A DNA stretch of 38,486 nt from an uncultured Bacteroidaceae bacterium (GCA_934271655.1 CAKQRW010000031.1:1-38486), one strand, 5' to 3'; positions 1 through 8,502 are shown, counted from the stretch's first letter. The notes: generated by a model from the sequence alone, not told the origin. A program made the numbers and translations.

Positions 1-54
1 CTTGGCGGATTGACGTGAGGTAGCGCATGCCTAGCCCTGCAATGGCAAGAGTCC

Positions 55-100
55 TGATTATTCAGCAGTCGCCAACCAGGAAAATCCGCTGACTCCAAAA
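55..100. repeat. Dispersed 46-bp intergenic repeat, copy A
   Basis: This 46-bp stretch matches 23483-23528 in the same orientation at about 37 of 46 positions, with conserved blocks ATTCAGCAGT, CCAACC and AAAATCCGCTG. Both copies lie just past an intrinsic terminator when read on the minus strand. No gene is evident in positions 1-135; a short minus-strand frame is open to the left edge but is too short to judge. Confidence 0.6.
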
Positions 101-135
101 AGGCAGAGGCCGTGCGGTGCGGGCGATGTGCCAGC

Positions 136-220
136 AAAAAAAGTTCCCCAGCGTTTTGTGAAGACATGTCAGACAGGTGTGTCTATCCTGACAATGCTCC
201 TCGTAAAACGTTGGGGAAAC
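136..220 (-). terminator. Intrinsic terminator of the GH27 gene
   Basis: On the minus strand, 22 nt after the stop codon, a long imperfect stem forms between 202-220 (GTTTCCCCAACGTTTTACG) and 143-160, enclosing a second small TGTCAG/CTGACA hairpin. It is followed by seven consecutive U residues (A-run at 136-142 on the plus strand). The stem followed by a U-tract is the classical rho-independent layout. Confidence 0.75.
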
Positions 221-241
221 CATAAGAGAAAAGTCACAGGC

Positions 242-2761
242 TCATCGCATGATGACCTTCTTGTTATCCTTTATATACATGCCGGTTGAGCATGGCATCA
301 CGGCCTGTCCGCTGGCGTTGTAGTAAGTGTCTTCCTTCAGGTAGCGCCTTAGTGAGCCGTTGGCTGAAGGGGTTTCTGCTTCTGTGCCATCTATGCCAGA
401 TGCCTTGTTGTCGCCCAGGCGGTAAAGCTTGACTCCGTGGCTTGGCACTTTGGCGCTGATAGTGCCTGTGGCCGTGCCAATGTCCTCCTTTGCCCAGATG
501 TCGTGCACAGGCACAGTCTCGTTGGCGCTGTATCCGAGCTGCGTGAGGTCGAAGGTGTAGCTTGTGCTCTTTGTCACATAGAACTGGAAGTCCATCGTAG
601 TGCCTGTAGAGCTTGTGTTGTCGGCATCGCAGCTGCTGTCGTAGCCGCACAGGGCACGGAAGGTCTTGTATTTGTGGCCCTCCGGTAGGTTGTACACAAG
701 TGTGCACTGGGCGTTCATGCCGAGACCAGTCTCGTATGTTTGGCCTTCAATGGTTAGGGCCTTGCCTTCCACATTCTTGTTCACATTCAGCGACCCCCAT
801 GAGGAAGAGTAAGAGGCATGCTTCATGGAAGTGAGCGGTGTCTCGTTGCCCTCGTCGTCTATCAGCACAGGGTTGACGATGTCGGCGCGGTCATAGGCGA
901 ATCCGTCTCCTCCGTCGCTCACCACAATCTTGAGTTGCTCTGCGTCAGAGATGTCAAACTCCTGTACCATGCTCTTAGTGCCCTTGCGTGATATGAGTCC
1001 GGTGTGAGAGACATAGTCAGCTTGCTCACTGGTCAGAGGGTTCTGGTCGAACACCATGAAACGTATGGTTGTGGTGGCGTTGGTCTGTCCTATGCCTGAG
1101 TCATCGGCAGCGGCTTTGGCTTTGAAGCGTGCCACGTCCATGTCGTCGGGTATGGTGAAGAAAATGGCGGCGTTGGCATCGGTGGAGAATCCTCTGTCAT
1201 AGCTTGTGCCGAGAACCTTCATCTTGCCTCCGTTAGACACGTTCTTGTCCTCCGTCACTTTGTTGAAGTACGATTTTGTATAGGCACGAGTCTTGTACTT
1301 GCCTGTGAGGGCCACCTCCTCGCCGTTGCTCAGCACCAATGTGGGGTTGAGCCAGTCGCCGTGGTCGTAGTTGTAGTTGTCGCCTCCATCGTCCACCACC
1401 AGCACGAGGGTCTTGCTGCCTTTAGGCCATTCTATGTCCACGTCAACGGCATGTCCATCGGTGGTGTATGCTACTGTCTCAGACTTGTAGAGTGCCTTGT
1501 TGCCCACTACCCACCTTGTGTTGTCACGCTGGAAGAGGGCGAGATACTTGTTTCCAGTGGCAGGGTCTGTCGAGGTCCATGCCACATGGCCCAGGTCCTC
1601 ATCGTTCTCCACCTGATGTGCGTCTGTCCCATATTTGTGCATCTGGTGATACTCCTCGTTGGTGAGCAGCGAGTTGGTGAAGTCGTCATTTTTTGTCATC
1701 TCTCCGCCAAAGAACAGCGGTGAATGGCAGATGCCCCACAGGCTCATCATGGTGAGCTGCTCGTTTTGCGTCAGCTGCGTCCAGCGTCCGGCATCAGCGT
1801 TGGTGTAGCCCTTGTCCGCTATAGTCATGGCTATTTGGCCGAGCGGCAGCATGTCGCAGTCAGCGTAGTTGCCTGGACGCGCATACTTGCTCCATTCGTG
1901 TGCTTCGTTGAAGACTGCGTCCACAGCGCTCCAATTGTCCCAGAGGTCGTCCATCATTCTCCACATGTTGGCATTGTCCAGACACTCCTGCGCATACTTG
2001 TACTGCGTCTTTCCTGGACTGAGCGACAGCACCATCGGGCGTCCTGTCTGATCTATGGCTTTGCGTATCATGTGTATCTCGTCTGTGTAGAACGGGCGTG
2101 ACAGGTCGTCTATCTTTATGAAGTCCACACCCCAGCTGGCATATAGGTCCATGATGCTGTTGTAGTATAGCTGGCCATATTGGTTGTTCTTCACCAGCAG
2201 ATTGTCCTTGAGCCATGTGCATGGAGAGGTAGTGCCGCTATACACGCTCGACCATGGAGTGCTCTCACTTCCTTTCAGCTTGTATTTGCCATTGGCCCCC
2301 ACCACCGACTTGGGCACGCCTCGCATGATGTGTATTCCAAACTTAAGGCCCATGCTGTGCAGCTTGTCTGCCATTGCCTTGAAACCCTCATTCACACCGT
2401 CTTTCATGGCTGACGGAAAGCGAGTGGGCGATGGCAGGTAGCGTCCATACCCGTCAAGCACATATCCCTGTGTGCCTTTCTGGTTGTAGTTGCCGCCGCC
2501 GAGCGACGGATGGTTGCAGTACCACCTGATGTCCACAACCACATATTCCCATCCGTGTCTTACCAGGTCGTGGTCCACGAGGTACTGGGCGTTTTGCATC
2601 ACTTCATTCTCTGTGACGGAGGAGTAGTAGCAGTCCCAGGAGTTCCAGCCCATAGGCGGAGTCTGCGCCCATGTGCGGAATGTTGCCATGTCGTCAGTCT
2701 GCGCCTGCATGGTGGCGAGCGACAGCAGCACGGCTGCAATGGTCATAGCTGTTTTCTTCAT
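242..2761 (-). CDS. Secreted GH27 alpha-galactosidase with NPCBM modules
   Basis: An 839-residue exported enzyme predicted to remove terminal alpha-galactose from plant glycans. Residues 1-20 are a signal peptide. The GH27 barrel begins at TPPMGWNSWDCY (residues 34-45). The nucleophile is probably D218 in FIKIDD and the acid/base D271 in WRMMDD. Residues ~390-417 look like the start of the GH27 C-terminal beta-sandwich, and ~732-784 (with VHDIWAKEDIG and SHGVKLYRLG) its end. Between them lie NPCBM-type sequences: a C-terminal half (~421-480, DDGGDNYNYDHGDW), a full module (~483-633) and an N-terminal half (~641-729). The tail (805-839, YYNASGQAVMPC..GMYIKDNKKV) resembles C-terminal tails of many Prevotella secreted proteins. 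It is transcribed alone. Family assignment is firm; the exact linkage specificity cannot be read. Confidence 0.9.
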   Translation of the reverse strand: MKKTAMTIAAVLLSLATMQAQTDDMATFRTWAQTPPMGWNSWDCYYSSVTENEVMQNAQYLVDHDLVRHGWEYVVVDIRWYCNHPSLGGGNYNQKGTQGYVLDGYGRYLPSPTRFPSAMKDGVNEGFKAMADKLHSMGLKFGIHIMRGVPKSVVGANGKYKLKGSESTPWSSVYSGTTSPCTWLKDNLLVKNNQYGQLYYNSIMDLYASWGVDFIKIDDLSRPFYTDEIHMIRKAIDQTGRPMVLSLSPGKTQYKYAQECLDNANMWRMMDDLWDNWSAVDAVFNEAHEWSKYARPGNYADCDMLPLGQIAMTIADKGYTNADAGRWTQLTQNEQLTMMSLWGICHSPLFFGGEMTKNDDFTNSLLTNEEYHQMHKYGTDAHQVENDEDLGHVAWTSTDPATGNKYLALFQRDNTRWVVGNKALYKSETVAYTTDGHAVDVDIEWPKGSKTLVLVVDDGGDNYNYDHGDWLNPTLVLSNGEEVALTGKYKTRAYTKSYFNKVTEDKNVSNGGKMKVLGTSYDRGFSTDANAAIFFTIPDDMDVARFKAKAAADDSGIGQTNATTTIRFMVFDQNPLTSEQADYVSHTGLISRKGTKSMVQEFDISDAEQLKIVVSDGGDGFAYDRADIVNPVLIDDEGNETPLTSMKHASYSSSWGSLNVNKNVEGKALTIEGQTYETGLGMNAQCTLVYNLPEGHKYKTFRALCGYDSSCDADNTSSTGTTMDFQFYVTKSTSYTFDLTQLGYSANETVPVHDIWAKEDIGTATGTISAKVPSHGVKLYRLGDNKASGIDGTEAETPSANGSLRRYLKEDTYYNASGQAVMPCSTGMYIKDNKKVIMR

Positions 2762-2820
2762 AATGTTTTTTAAGGTCTTTTGTTAGTATGATTATATTTT
2801 ATGAAATTTTAATGATAGCA

Positions 2821-2828
2821 CAAAGATA
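2821..2828 (-). promoter_or_regulatory. Bacteroidetes -7 box for the GH27 gene
   Basis: The minus strand reads TATCTTTG, matching the Bacteroidetes -7 consensus TAnnTTTG, 60 nt upstream of the GH27 start. No clear TTTG -33 element lies 19-21 bp further up, so the call is tentative. The rest of the 2762-3084 gap is AT-rich spacer in which I see nothing else definite. Confidence 0.4.
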
Positions 2829-3084
2829 CGCTTTTCACTCTATATAATAAGCGCGGACATAAGTAATTTACCATGTATATGCGTGTATGTACAATAAAAA
2901 ATGAGAAAAAGTAAGCAGACGGCTTAATTTATTGCCCCTTTGTCTCTTTTAATAATAAGAGGAAGGTTACTTGCTTGCACCATACCGCATGAATGGAAAA
3001 GAAACGCAGACTGGAAAGTTAAAGCCAGCGCGGAAGAAATGTCGCGAGTATTGGAGAATGCAGACAAATAACATGATAAAGCTT

Positions 3085-4677
3085 ATGGAAAGAAAAAAGA
3101 AACTTGACAAGATATGTGGCTCGATGCTTGGAGGAGCCATTGGTGATGCCCTTGGTTATCCAGTGGAGTTTCTCTCTATGCAGGAAATACGCAGTCGCTA
3201 TGGTGAAAGAGGCGTGTCGCAGCTCAGGATAGAGGAAGAATGGGATGGAGATTTTCCGGCTTTCACAGGCAAGGCCCTCGTGTCGGACGACACGCAGATG
3301 ACGCTGTACACGGCCAATGGCTTGCTCAATGCAGTGGAGCATGGACCGCGTCCGGCCTATCTGGAGGAAATAAGCAGGGCTTACCAGGATTGGTACCTTA
3401 CGCAGACATCAGACATGGCTGAGGGCAGTGGATGTTGCTGGATTAACAGGATAAAGGAACTGCACAACCGGCGCGCTCCGGGCAACACATGCCTCAGCGC
3501 GCTCAGGTACATGATGAAAGGCATGCTGCCTGTCAATAACAGCAAGGGCTGCGGAGGTGTCATGCGTATAGCTCCTATACCGCTATATGCCGCTGTGGAT
3601 GGCCGCATGAGTGCGGAAGAGGCCATGGCTCTGGCCGCTAAGGCCTCTGAACTGACACACAAGCACCCAATGGGATTCATACCATCTGCTCTGGAAGCCT
3701 ACGTCATATATAAGCTGGTGGAGGATGATGACGTTACTCTTGAGCTTTTGCTCACGCATATAGAAGATGGCTTTGCGGAACTGGAGGACATGTTTCCGAT
3801 GCACCTCTCGGAGGTGGAGCAACTACGCTTTATGATAGGCAGGGCTGTAGACATGGCGCATGGATGCAGCAGACCGGATGTGGCTGACTTGGAGTCTATA
3901 GGCGGCGGTTGGGTGGCTGACGAGGCTTTGGCCATGGCTCTCTATTGTGCTGTGAAGCATTTTGGACATTTTGAGAGAGCTGTCACCGCGGCAGTCAATC
4001 ATGGTGGTGACAGCGACTCTGTAGGGGCTATTCTTGGCAACATACTTGGCGCAGCCATGGGATATGAAGCTCTGCCTGGGCTTTATGTAGATGGAGTGGA
4101 GATGAGAGACGTCATTCTTCACATGGCCTCAGACCTGTGGAGGGGATTTGTCTCTCCCGATGCGGCAGGAGCGCATCTGCTGTATAGAAAGCTGCAAAAG
4201 GCCACGGAGTGTAAGGGCGTGTGCGGCGTGAGAGATATCGGCGACGGGATGCGCGCGGTGGAGTGTATGGCAGGGCAAGGTTGTAGACAGAGCTTTTTGG
4301 TCGATGACAAGGCAGAGAAGGCTTTCTTGTTTATTGATGGCCTGTTTCGCCTGAGGACAATAGACCGTGGCGACATAGACTGGCGCTCGCTGCAGGGATT
4401 GACAGCCGAGGCCATAGAGTGCGCTCACAGTCTCTGTGCGGTCTATCCCACAGAGGTGCAACACTTTGTCAATGGAGTGGGAGAGGTGACGTGGCAAATC
4501 AATCCCGACAGGCATTACTGTGTGGATGATGGAGGCGGGATGACAGATGACACGGAGGTCACGCTGCGTGGCTTTATAGACCGTAAGGGCAAGCCGCTGG
4601 GCAAGTTCAGGGTGGTGAGAGACATGGCTGAATTGGCTGGCATGAGGCGGAAAGCGGAGAAAAGGCACGTGGAGTGA
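3085..4677 (+). CDS. ADP-ribosylglycohydrolase family protein
   Basis: Predicted DraG/ARH-type hydrolase that removes ADP-ribose from proteins, nucleic acids or small molecules; no signal peptide, so probably cytoplasmic. The start at 3085 puts the family N-terminus (KICGSMLGGAIGDALGYPVE) near residue 9; the frame stays open upstream to 2971, with possible starts at 3058 and 3073. Metal-site motifs are intact: SDDT (residues 67-70) and HGGDSDS (306-312), plus KGCGGVMRIAP (154-164). The catalytic domain ends around residue 370. A further ~160 residues form a separate C-terminal region containing DDGGGMTDDTEV that I cannot assign. It stands alone and shares a bidirectional terminator with the convergent gene at 4748. 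The substrate is unknown; no partner ADP-ribosyltransferase is visible nearby. Confidence 0.88.
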   Translation: MERKKKLDKICGSMLGGAIGDALGYPVEFLSMQEIRSRYGERGVSQLRIEEEWDGDFPAFTGKALVSDDTQMTLYTANGLLNAVEHGPRPAYLEEISRAYQDWYLTQTSDMAEGSGCCWINRIKELHNRRAPGNTCLSALRYMMKGMLPVNNSKGCGGVMRIAPIPLYAAVDGRMSAEEAMALAAKASELTHKHPMGFIPSALEAYVIYKLVEDDDVTLELLLTHIEDGFAELEDMFPMHLSEVEQLRFMIGRAVDMAHGCSRPDVADLESIGGGWVADEALAMALYCAVKHFGHFERAVTAAVNHGGDSDSVGAILGNILGAAMGYEALPGLYVDGVEMRDVILHMASDLWRGFVSPDAAGAHLLYRKLQKATECKGVCGVRDIGDGMRAVECMAGQGCRQSFLVDDKAEKAFLFIDGLFRLRTIDRGDIDWRSLQGLTAEAIECAHSLCAVYPTEVQHFVNGVGEVTWQINPDRHYCVDDGGGMTDDTEVTLRGFIDRKGKPLGKFRVVRDMAELAGMRRKAEKRHVE

Positions 4678-4682
4678 AATAA

Positions 4683-4733
4683 CGGCGGCTCCAGCAACGC
4701 ATGTGAATGTGCGTTGCTGGAGCCGCCGGCTTT
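4683..4733. terminator. Bidirectional terminator between convergent genes
   Basis: A perfect 18-bp GC-rich stem (4683-4700 with 4711-4728, arm CGGCGGCTCCAGCAACGC) around a 10-nt loop, followed by GCTTTT. It lies 5 bp after the stop of the plus-strand hydrolase and 15 bp after the stop of the minus-strand gene at 4748, so it can serve both. Confidence 0.85.
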
Positions 4734-4747
4734 TGTATGTCTCGCTC

Positions 4748-5032
4748 TTACAGAGCCTTCGCGAACATTATGTCCAGCTCTTCTTGCGAGAAAGGACATG
4801 GCTCTCTGCGTATCTTGGCTTCCTGGAAATGACGCGTGGCGTTTATGACAGAATCTTCCGTGAAGCATTTGAAGAGCATGCTCTTCAGTTCGTCCAGACG
4901 CCTGGCATCATCTGCCGAGAAGAGACCGCACTCGCTGTAGCTGTGGCTCTTCTGCGGAATGATGTCGTGGTAGTAGTAACTCCACACGAGAAATCTCATG
5001 CAAACATCTGGTGTCATCAGCACTTCGTCCAT
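4748..5032 (-). CDS. Small hypothetical protein downstream of cyclophilin
   Basis: A 94-residue protein of unknown function. It begins only 3 nt after the stop of the cyclophilin gene (TGA-GGC-ATG), which indicates translation from the same mRNA. No signal peptide or membrane segment is seen. The N-terminal third is aromatic-rich (FLVWSYYYHDIIP) and the C-terminal half is charged and probably helical (ADDARRLDELKSMLFKCF). I do not recognise a family. The tight spacing suggests co-regulation with the isomerase, but not necessarily a joint function. The coding call rests on the operon spacing and on the terminator immediately downstream. Confidence 0.7.
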   Translation of the reverse strand: MDEVLMTPDVCMRFLVWSYYYHDIIPQKSHSYSECGLFSADDARRLDELKSMLFKCFTEDSVINATRHFQEAKIRREPCPFSQEELDIMFAKAL

Positions 5033-5035
5033 GCC

Positions 5036-5779
5036 TCAGTCCTCCACAACGCTTACATTCATGAATATGTCATCTTTCGGACGGTCGCCCTGGCGTGTGG
5101 CTGCCTGCTGGATTTTCTCCACCACATCGAGTCCGTCAACCACTTCTCCGAAGACAGTATACTGCCCGTCGAGATGTGGAGTGCCGCCTATGGTGCTGTA
5201 CACTTCCTTCTGCTGGTCGCTTAGGCCCTTCACCCCCTGCTGTGCAGCGATGGCATGTGTCTGTGCCACAAGGTCGTCTTGCAGCTCCATCAGTCCCGAC
5301 TGGTCGCGGTTGCGCCTCAGCTGCATGATGCGTGAGCGGTTTTCCTGCACAAGTTTATTGAATATCTGCTGCTGTGCCTGCATCTCCATCTGCTTGCTGA
5401 GCTGCCCCATCTGGTTGGGCTTATACTGCTGTCCCCAAACGATGTAGAACTGCGAGCCGCTGCTTCGTTTCTCCGGGTTGACCTCGTCACCCTGCCTGGC
5501 TGCGGCCAAGGCTCCGCGCTTGTGTATGAGGCCTGGCTTGATCTCGGCCTCGATGGTGTAGTCAGGGCCTCCTGTGCCGTAGCTGGCTTCAGGAGTGGGA
5601 TTCTTTGAGTTGGGGTCGCCTCCTTGGATCATGAAGTCCTTTATCACACGGTGGAAGATGGTTCCGTTGTAATATCCTTCCTTTGCCAACTTGATGAAGT
5701 TGTCACGGTGGAGTGGTGTCTCGTCGTATAGTTTCACGACTATGTCACCTAATGATGTGGAAATTTTTACCTTTGACAT
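5036..5779 (-). CDS. Cyclophilin-type peptidyl-prolyl cis-trans isomerase
   Basis: A 247-residue cyclophilin that catalyses proline cis-trans isomerisation. There is no signal peptide, so it is likely cytoplasmic. The core signature FHRVIKDFMIQGGDP lies at residues 42-56 with catalytic Arg44; GSQFYIVWG is at 108-116 and the C-terminal core HLDGQYTVFGEVVDG at 202-216. Between these last two blocks is an insertion of about 80 residues (117-196), rich in Gln, Glu, Lys and Arg and probably a helical or coiled-coil arm, which makes the protein longer than the ~165-residue minimal cyclophilin. The gene is followed after 3 nt by a small hypothetical gene and preceded, 95 bp away on the same strand, by vsr. 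Confidence 0.92.
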   Translation of the reverse strand: MSKVKISTSLGDIVVKLYDETPLHRDNFIKLAKEGYYNGTIFHRVIKDFMIQGGDPNSKNPTPEASYGTGGPDYTIEAEIKPGLIHKRGALAAARQGDEVNPEKRSSGSQFYIVWGQQYKPNQMGQLSKQMEMQAQQQIFNKLVQENRSRIMQLRRNRDQSGLMELQDDLVAQTHAIAAQQGVKGLSDQQKEVYSTIGGTPHLDGQYTVFGEVVDGLDVVEKIQQAATRQGDRPKDDIFMNVSVVED

Positions 5780-5874
5780 TATGTGTGTTTCTTTGTATAT
5801 ATTATATATGTATAGTCATGTGCGATGCGGCCATGTGTTGTGCAAGATATAGCCATGCGCATGGTGCGCCATGC

Positions 5875-6399
5875 CTATGGCTTTTCCTCCATAGTGTCTT
5901 CAGCCGCCATGAAGCCCTTTGCGTCCTCATCGTCGTCTGTCTGGTACAGCGGCTTCAGCACGGCATGGCTGTTGTTGAGGGCTATGCGGTCGAGCGTGCG
6001 CAGCAAGCCATGCAGGGTCTCCTCACGAACCTTAGGTTTTAGCTGACATTCCCAGACGCTTACGGTGTGCCATCCTAGGGCTTTCAGCTGAAGTCTCACC
6101 CTGCGGTCGCGCTCTTTGTTGCGCTCAATCTTTGATGCCCAGTATTCGGTGCGTGTTTGTGGCAAGCGGAACATGGGGCATCCCTCATGGCCATGCCAGA
6201 AGCATCCGTTGACGAAGATGCAGGTGCGCAGTCCTGGCAGGGCTATGTCGGGTGTGCCAGGCAGAGGTTTGGCGTGTATGCGGTAGCGATAGCCGTGCTT
6301 GAAAAGAAAATGGCGCACAATCATCTCCGGACGGGTGTCGCCCGACTTGATCATGCTCATGCATCTGCTACGCTGTTCCGGTGTCATCTTGTCAGCCAT
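5875..6399 (-). CDS. vsr: Very short patch repair (Vsr) DNA mismatch endonuclease
   Basis: Nicks DNA 5' of T:G mismatches that arise by deamination of 5-methylcytosine. The chosen start (MADKMTPEQRSRCMSMIKS) gives 174 residues; the frame is open upstream to 6477, but that extension has no family character. With this start the catalytic residues fall at E. coli-like positions: E25 in TRPE, D51 in GTPDIALP, and H69 in CFWHGH. Likely zinc ligands are C66, H71, C74 and C118. Position 64, histidine in E. coli Vsr, is asparagine here (FVNGCFWHG). No cytosine methyltransferase gene is in the window, so the enzyme is an orphan locally. It may be read with the cyclophilin gene 95 bp downstream. Confidence 0.92.
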   Translation of the reverse strand: MADKMTPEQRSRCMSMIKSGDTRPEMIVRHFLFKHGYRYRIHAKPLPGTPDIALPGLRTCIFVNGCFWHGHEGCPMFRLPQTRTEYWASKIERNKERDRRVRLQLKALGWHTVSVWECQLKPKVREETLHGLLRTLDRIALNNSHAVLKPLYQTDDDEDAKGFMAAEDTMEEKP

Positions 6400-6506
6400 G
6401 GTCGTTCCATTGTTTGTCTTTTGAGATGCCGTACTTAGTGCCATTGGCGCTGTTGGCGCCAGATGTGACCGCTGCACTAATAAAAGGCTGCTTCTGAAAA
6501 CGAAGA

Positions 6507-6528
6507 AAGAGCGGGGAAAGCCGCTCTT
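6507..6528 (-). terminator. Terminator of the tRNA-Pro unit
   Basis: On the minus strand an 8-bp stem AAGAGCGG/CCGCTCTT with a 6-nt loop sits 31 nt after the tRNA 3' end and is followed by TCTTCGTTTT. The position and the U-rich tail fit a terminator for the tRNA transcript. Confidence 0.6.
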
Positions 6529-6559
6529 CTCTTCTTCTCTGATTGTATTCTGAAAGTAG

Positions 6560-6632
6560 TCGGGATGACCAGACTCGAACTGGCGACCACACGCCCCCCA
6601 GACGTGTACGCTACCAACTGCGCTACATCCCG
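6560..6632 (-). tRNA. tRNA-Pro (anticodon GGG)
   Basis: A complete 73-nt cloverleaf on the minus strand. The acceptor stem is CGGGATG/CATCCCG with discriminator A; the D-arm contains AGCGCAGTTGGTAGCG; the T-arm contains GGTTCGAGTC-type sequence (CAGTTCGAGTCTG). The anticodon loop CTGGGGG reads GGG, decoding CCC and CCU. The last pair of the anticodon stem is a T-G wobble. The 3' CCA is not encoded. It has its own promoter (6665-6695) and terminator. Confidence 0.95.
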
Positions 6633-6664
6633 ATTTAGGATTGCCCCCTTTTTCAAAAACGATG

Positions 6665-6695
6665 CAAAGTTAAGGTTTTTTATTTACAGGGCAAA
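6665..6695 (-). promoter_or_regulatory. Consensus promoter of tRNA-Pro
   Basis: The minus strand carries TTTG (6692-6695), a 19-bp spacer, then TAACTTTG (6665-6672), an exact match to the Bacteroidetes TTTG-N19-TAnnTTTG promoter. Transcription would begin near 6658, about 26 nt before the mature tRNA. Confidence 0.8.
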
Positions 6696-6769
6696 TAATA
6701 AGTGAAAGTTTTTTGTTTGGAAAGTGAAACTTTAACATAATATAATGATATGAATAATTAAAAAATGCC

Positions 6770-6777
6770 TAACTTTG
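6770..6777 (+). promoter_or_regulatory. Possible -7 box of the GH43 gene
   Basis: TAACTTTG matches the TAnnTTTG -7 consensus 43 nt before the GH43 start codon. No TTTG-like element lies at the expected distance upstream, so the promoter may be weak or activator-dependent. Confidence 0.4.
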
Positions 6778-6819
6778 TGCCGTCAGTAGTCTTAAAAGAC
6801 CAATCATAATCCAAAACAC

Positions 6820-8445
6820 ATGAAAAATATTTCTATCATAGCAAAGCGTGTGCTGGCCGCTATTGTGGTGGGAGCGGCTGCTCATGTCACGGCCTTGGCA
6901 CAAAATCCATACTTGCCGCTGTGGGCGTATATCCCAGACGGCGAGCCTTACGTGTTTGACGATCCTGACGCTCCAGGCCGGAAACGAGTGTATGTGTACG
7001 GGTCGCACGATTCGCGTGTCAATGATTATTGCGGGCTCGAGCTCGTAACCTGGTCTGCCTCTACCGACAGCCTTGGCAAATGGCGCTATGACGGTGTCAT
7101 CTTTGAGTCAAAGAAGGATGCCCACGGCAGTTATCTCCATCCAGACAAGACAGGCGACGTGCTTTTTGCGCCAGATGTGGTGGAGGTGAAGCAAGCTGAC
7201 GGCAAGAAGGCCTATTACCTTTATCCCAACAACCAGAATGGTGGACGCAATGGTATGGTGGCGCGGTCTGACAGGCCCGACGGCCCATTTGAGGTAATCA
7301 ACTGGGTGGAAGGCAAGCCTGCTGAGACAGACGGTGTGCTCCGCTTCGACCCGGCTGTCTTCATTGACGATGATGGGCGCGTGTATGGTTATTGGGGGTT
7401 CAAGGAACCTTACGTGGCAGAGCTTGACCCTGTCACCATGGCCACGGTCAAGCCAGGCACAGAACCAAGGAAAAACTATATCAATGGTTATGAGAGCCCA
7501 GGTGTGTTCCGCTTCTTTGAGGCCTCGTCAATAAGAAAGATAAAAGACAAGTATGTGCTAATATACAGTCGCTTCACAGGCGATGGCGAGTTTGGATTGC
7601 CGATGTCAAACTACACGCTTGCCTATGCCTACGGCAATTCGCCCATGGGACCTTTTACCTATGGCGGCACCATCATAGACGGGCGCGGACGAGATGTGGA
7701 TGAGGCTGGAAAGCCTGTCTTCACTGCCACGCCAGACGGTAACACTCATGGAAGCATATGTGAGATAAACGGCCAGTGGTGGGTATTCTATCATCGCCAG
7801 TGCGGACTGGATGAGTATTCGCGCCAGGCCATGGTGGCTCCTGTGGATGTGAAGGTGACAGAGGGTCCTGACGGCAAGGTGGTCATCAGCGAGGGCGAAT
7901 ACACATCAGAGGGATTCATGACACAGGGACTGAATCCTTTCAAGCGATATTCTGCTGGCATAGCCTGCTACTACACCGGATCCAAGCCAGGCAAGCATGA
8001 GTGGCCCCGGCACTTTCATTATGGCTCGTACGTGAAGCCGCTACGCCTGTCTGGGGTGCCTGATGGCGACGTTTATGATCTGAGTGTGAATCACAACCCA
8101 GTGGTGAACAACACCGATGGCAGCGTGGTTGGATACAAATACTTCAATTTCGACGCGACCAATGATGTGCAGAACCTTCGGCTTGACATGACACTTGTGC
8201 CTGAGGGCATAGATGGCATCATTGACATCTATGTCAACAGTCCGTACGCAGATCGCGGCGGTGTGAAGGTTGGCTCCATAGCCCTGCGCTCATCTATGCC
8301 AAGGACACGCACTTCACTCACTGCAGATGTTTCGGAAGTCAATCGGCTCAAAGGAAAGCATGCTCTTTTTTTCATCATTCACGCAGCCAAGAAAGGTAGG
8401 TCACTCTGCGAGATTCACGACTTTGCCTTCACTAACGCAAGGTGA
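6820..8445 (+). CDS. Secreted glycoside hydrolase family 43 protein
   Basis: A 541-residue exported enzyme of the GH43 five-bladed propeller family, whose members are mostly arabinofuranosidases, xylosidases or galactosidases. Residues 1-27 form a signal peptide ending at ALAQ. Catalytic-type blocks are visible: PYVFDDPD (43-50) near the expected general base, RFDPAVFIDDDG (175-186) with the pKa-modulating Asp178, and RFFEASSIRK (231-240) with the probable acid Glu234. A later block, GNTHGSICEINGQWWVFYHR, matches the conserved His-containing blade. The last ~140 residues look like a beta-sandwich of the CBM6 type. The gene is flanked by a tRNA upstream and a metal-efflux operon downstream, so there is no local polysaccharide utilisation locus and the substrate is undetermined. 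Confidence 0.88.
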   Translation: MKNISIIAKRVLAAIVVGAAAHVTALAQNPYLPLWAYIPDGEPYVFDDPDAPGRKRVYVYGSHDSRVNDYCGLELVTWSASTDSLGKWRYDGVIFESKKDAHGSYLHPDKTGDVLFAPDVVEVKQADGKKAYYLYPNNQNGGRNGMVARSDRPDGPFEVINWVEGKPAETDGVLRFDPAVFIDDDGRVYGYWGFKEPYVAELDPVTMATVKPGTEPRKNYINGYESPGVFRFFEASSIRKIKDKYVLIYSRFTGDGEFGLPMSNYTLAYAYGNSPMGPFTYGGTIIDGRGRDVDEAGKPVFTATPDGNTHGSICEINGQWWVFYHRQCGLDEYSRQAMVAPVDVKVTEGPDGKVVISEGEYTSEGFMTQGLNPFKRYSAGIACYYTGSKPGKHEWPRHFHYGSYVKPLRLSGVPDGDVYDLSVNHNPVVNNTDGSVVGYKYFNFDATNDVQNLRLDMTLVPEGIDGIIDIYVNSPYADRGGVKVGSIALRSSMPRTRTSLTADVSEVNRLKGKHALFFIIHAAKKGRSLCEIHDFAFTNAR

Positions 8446-8502
8446 GAAAGTGTATGCGTGTGGAGTGGGGAAGAATGGATGCTCCTTATGCTGACGTAGC
8501 AT

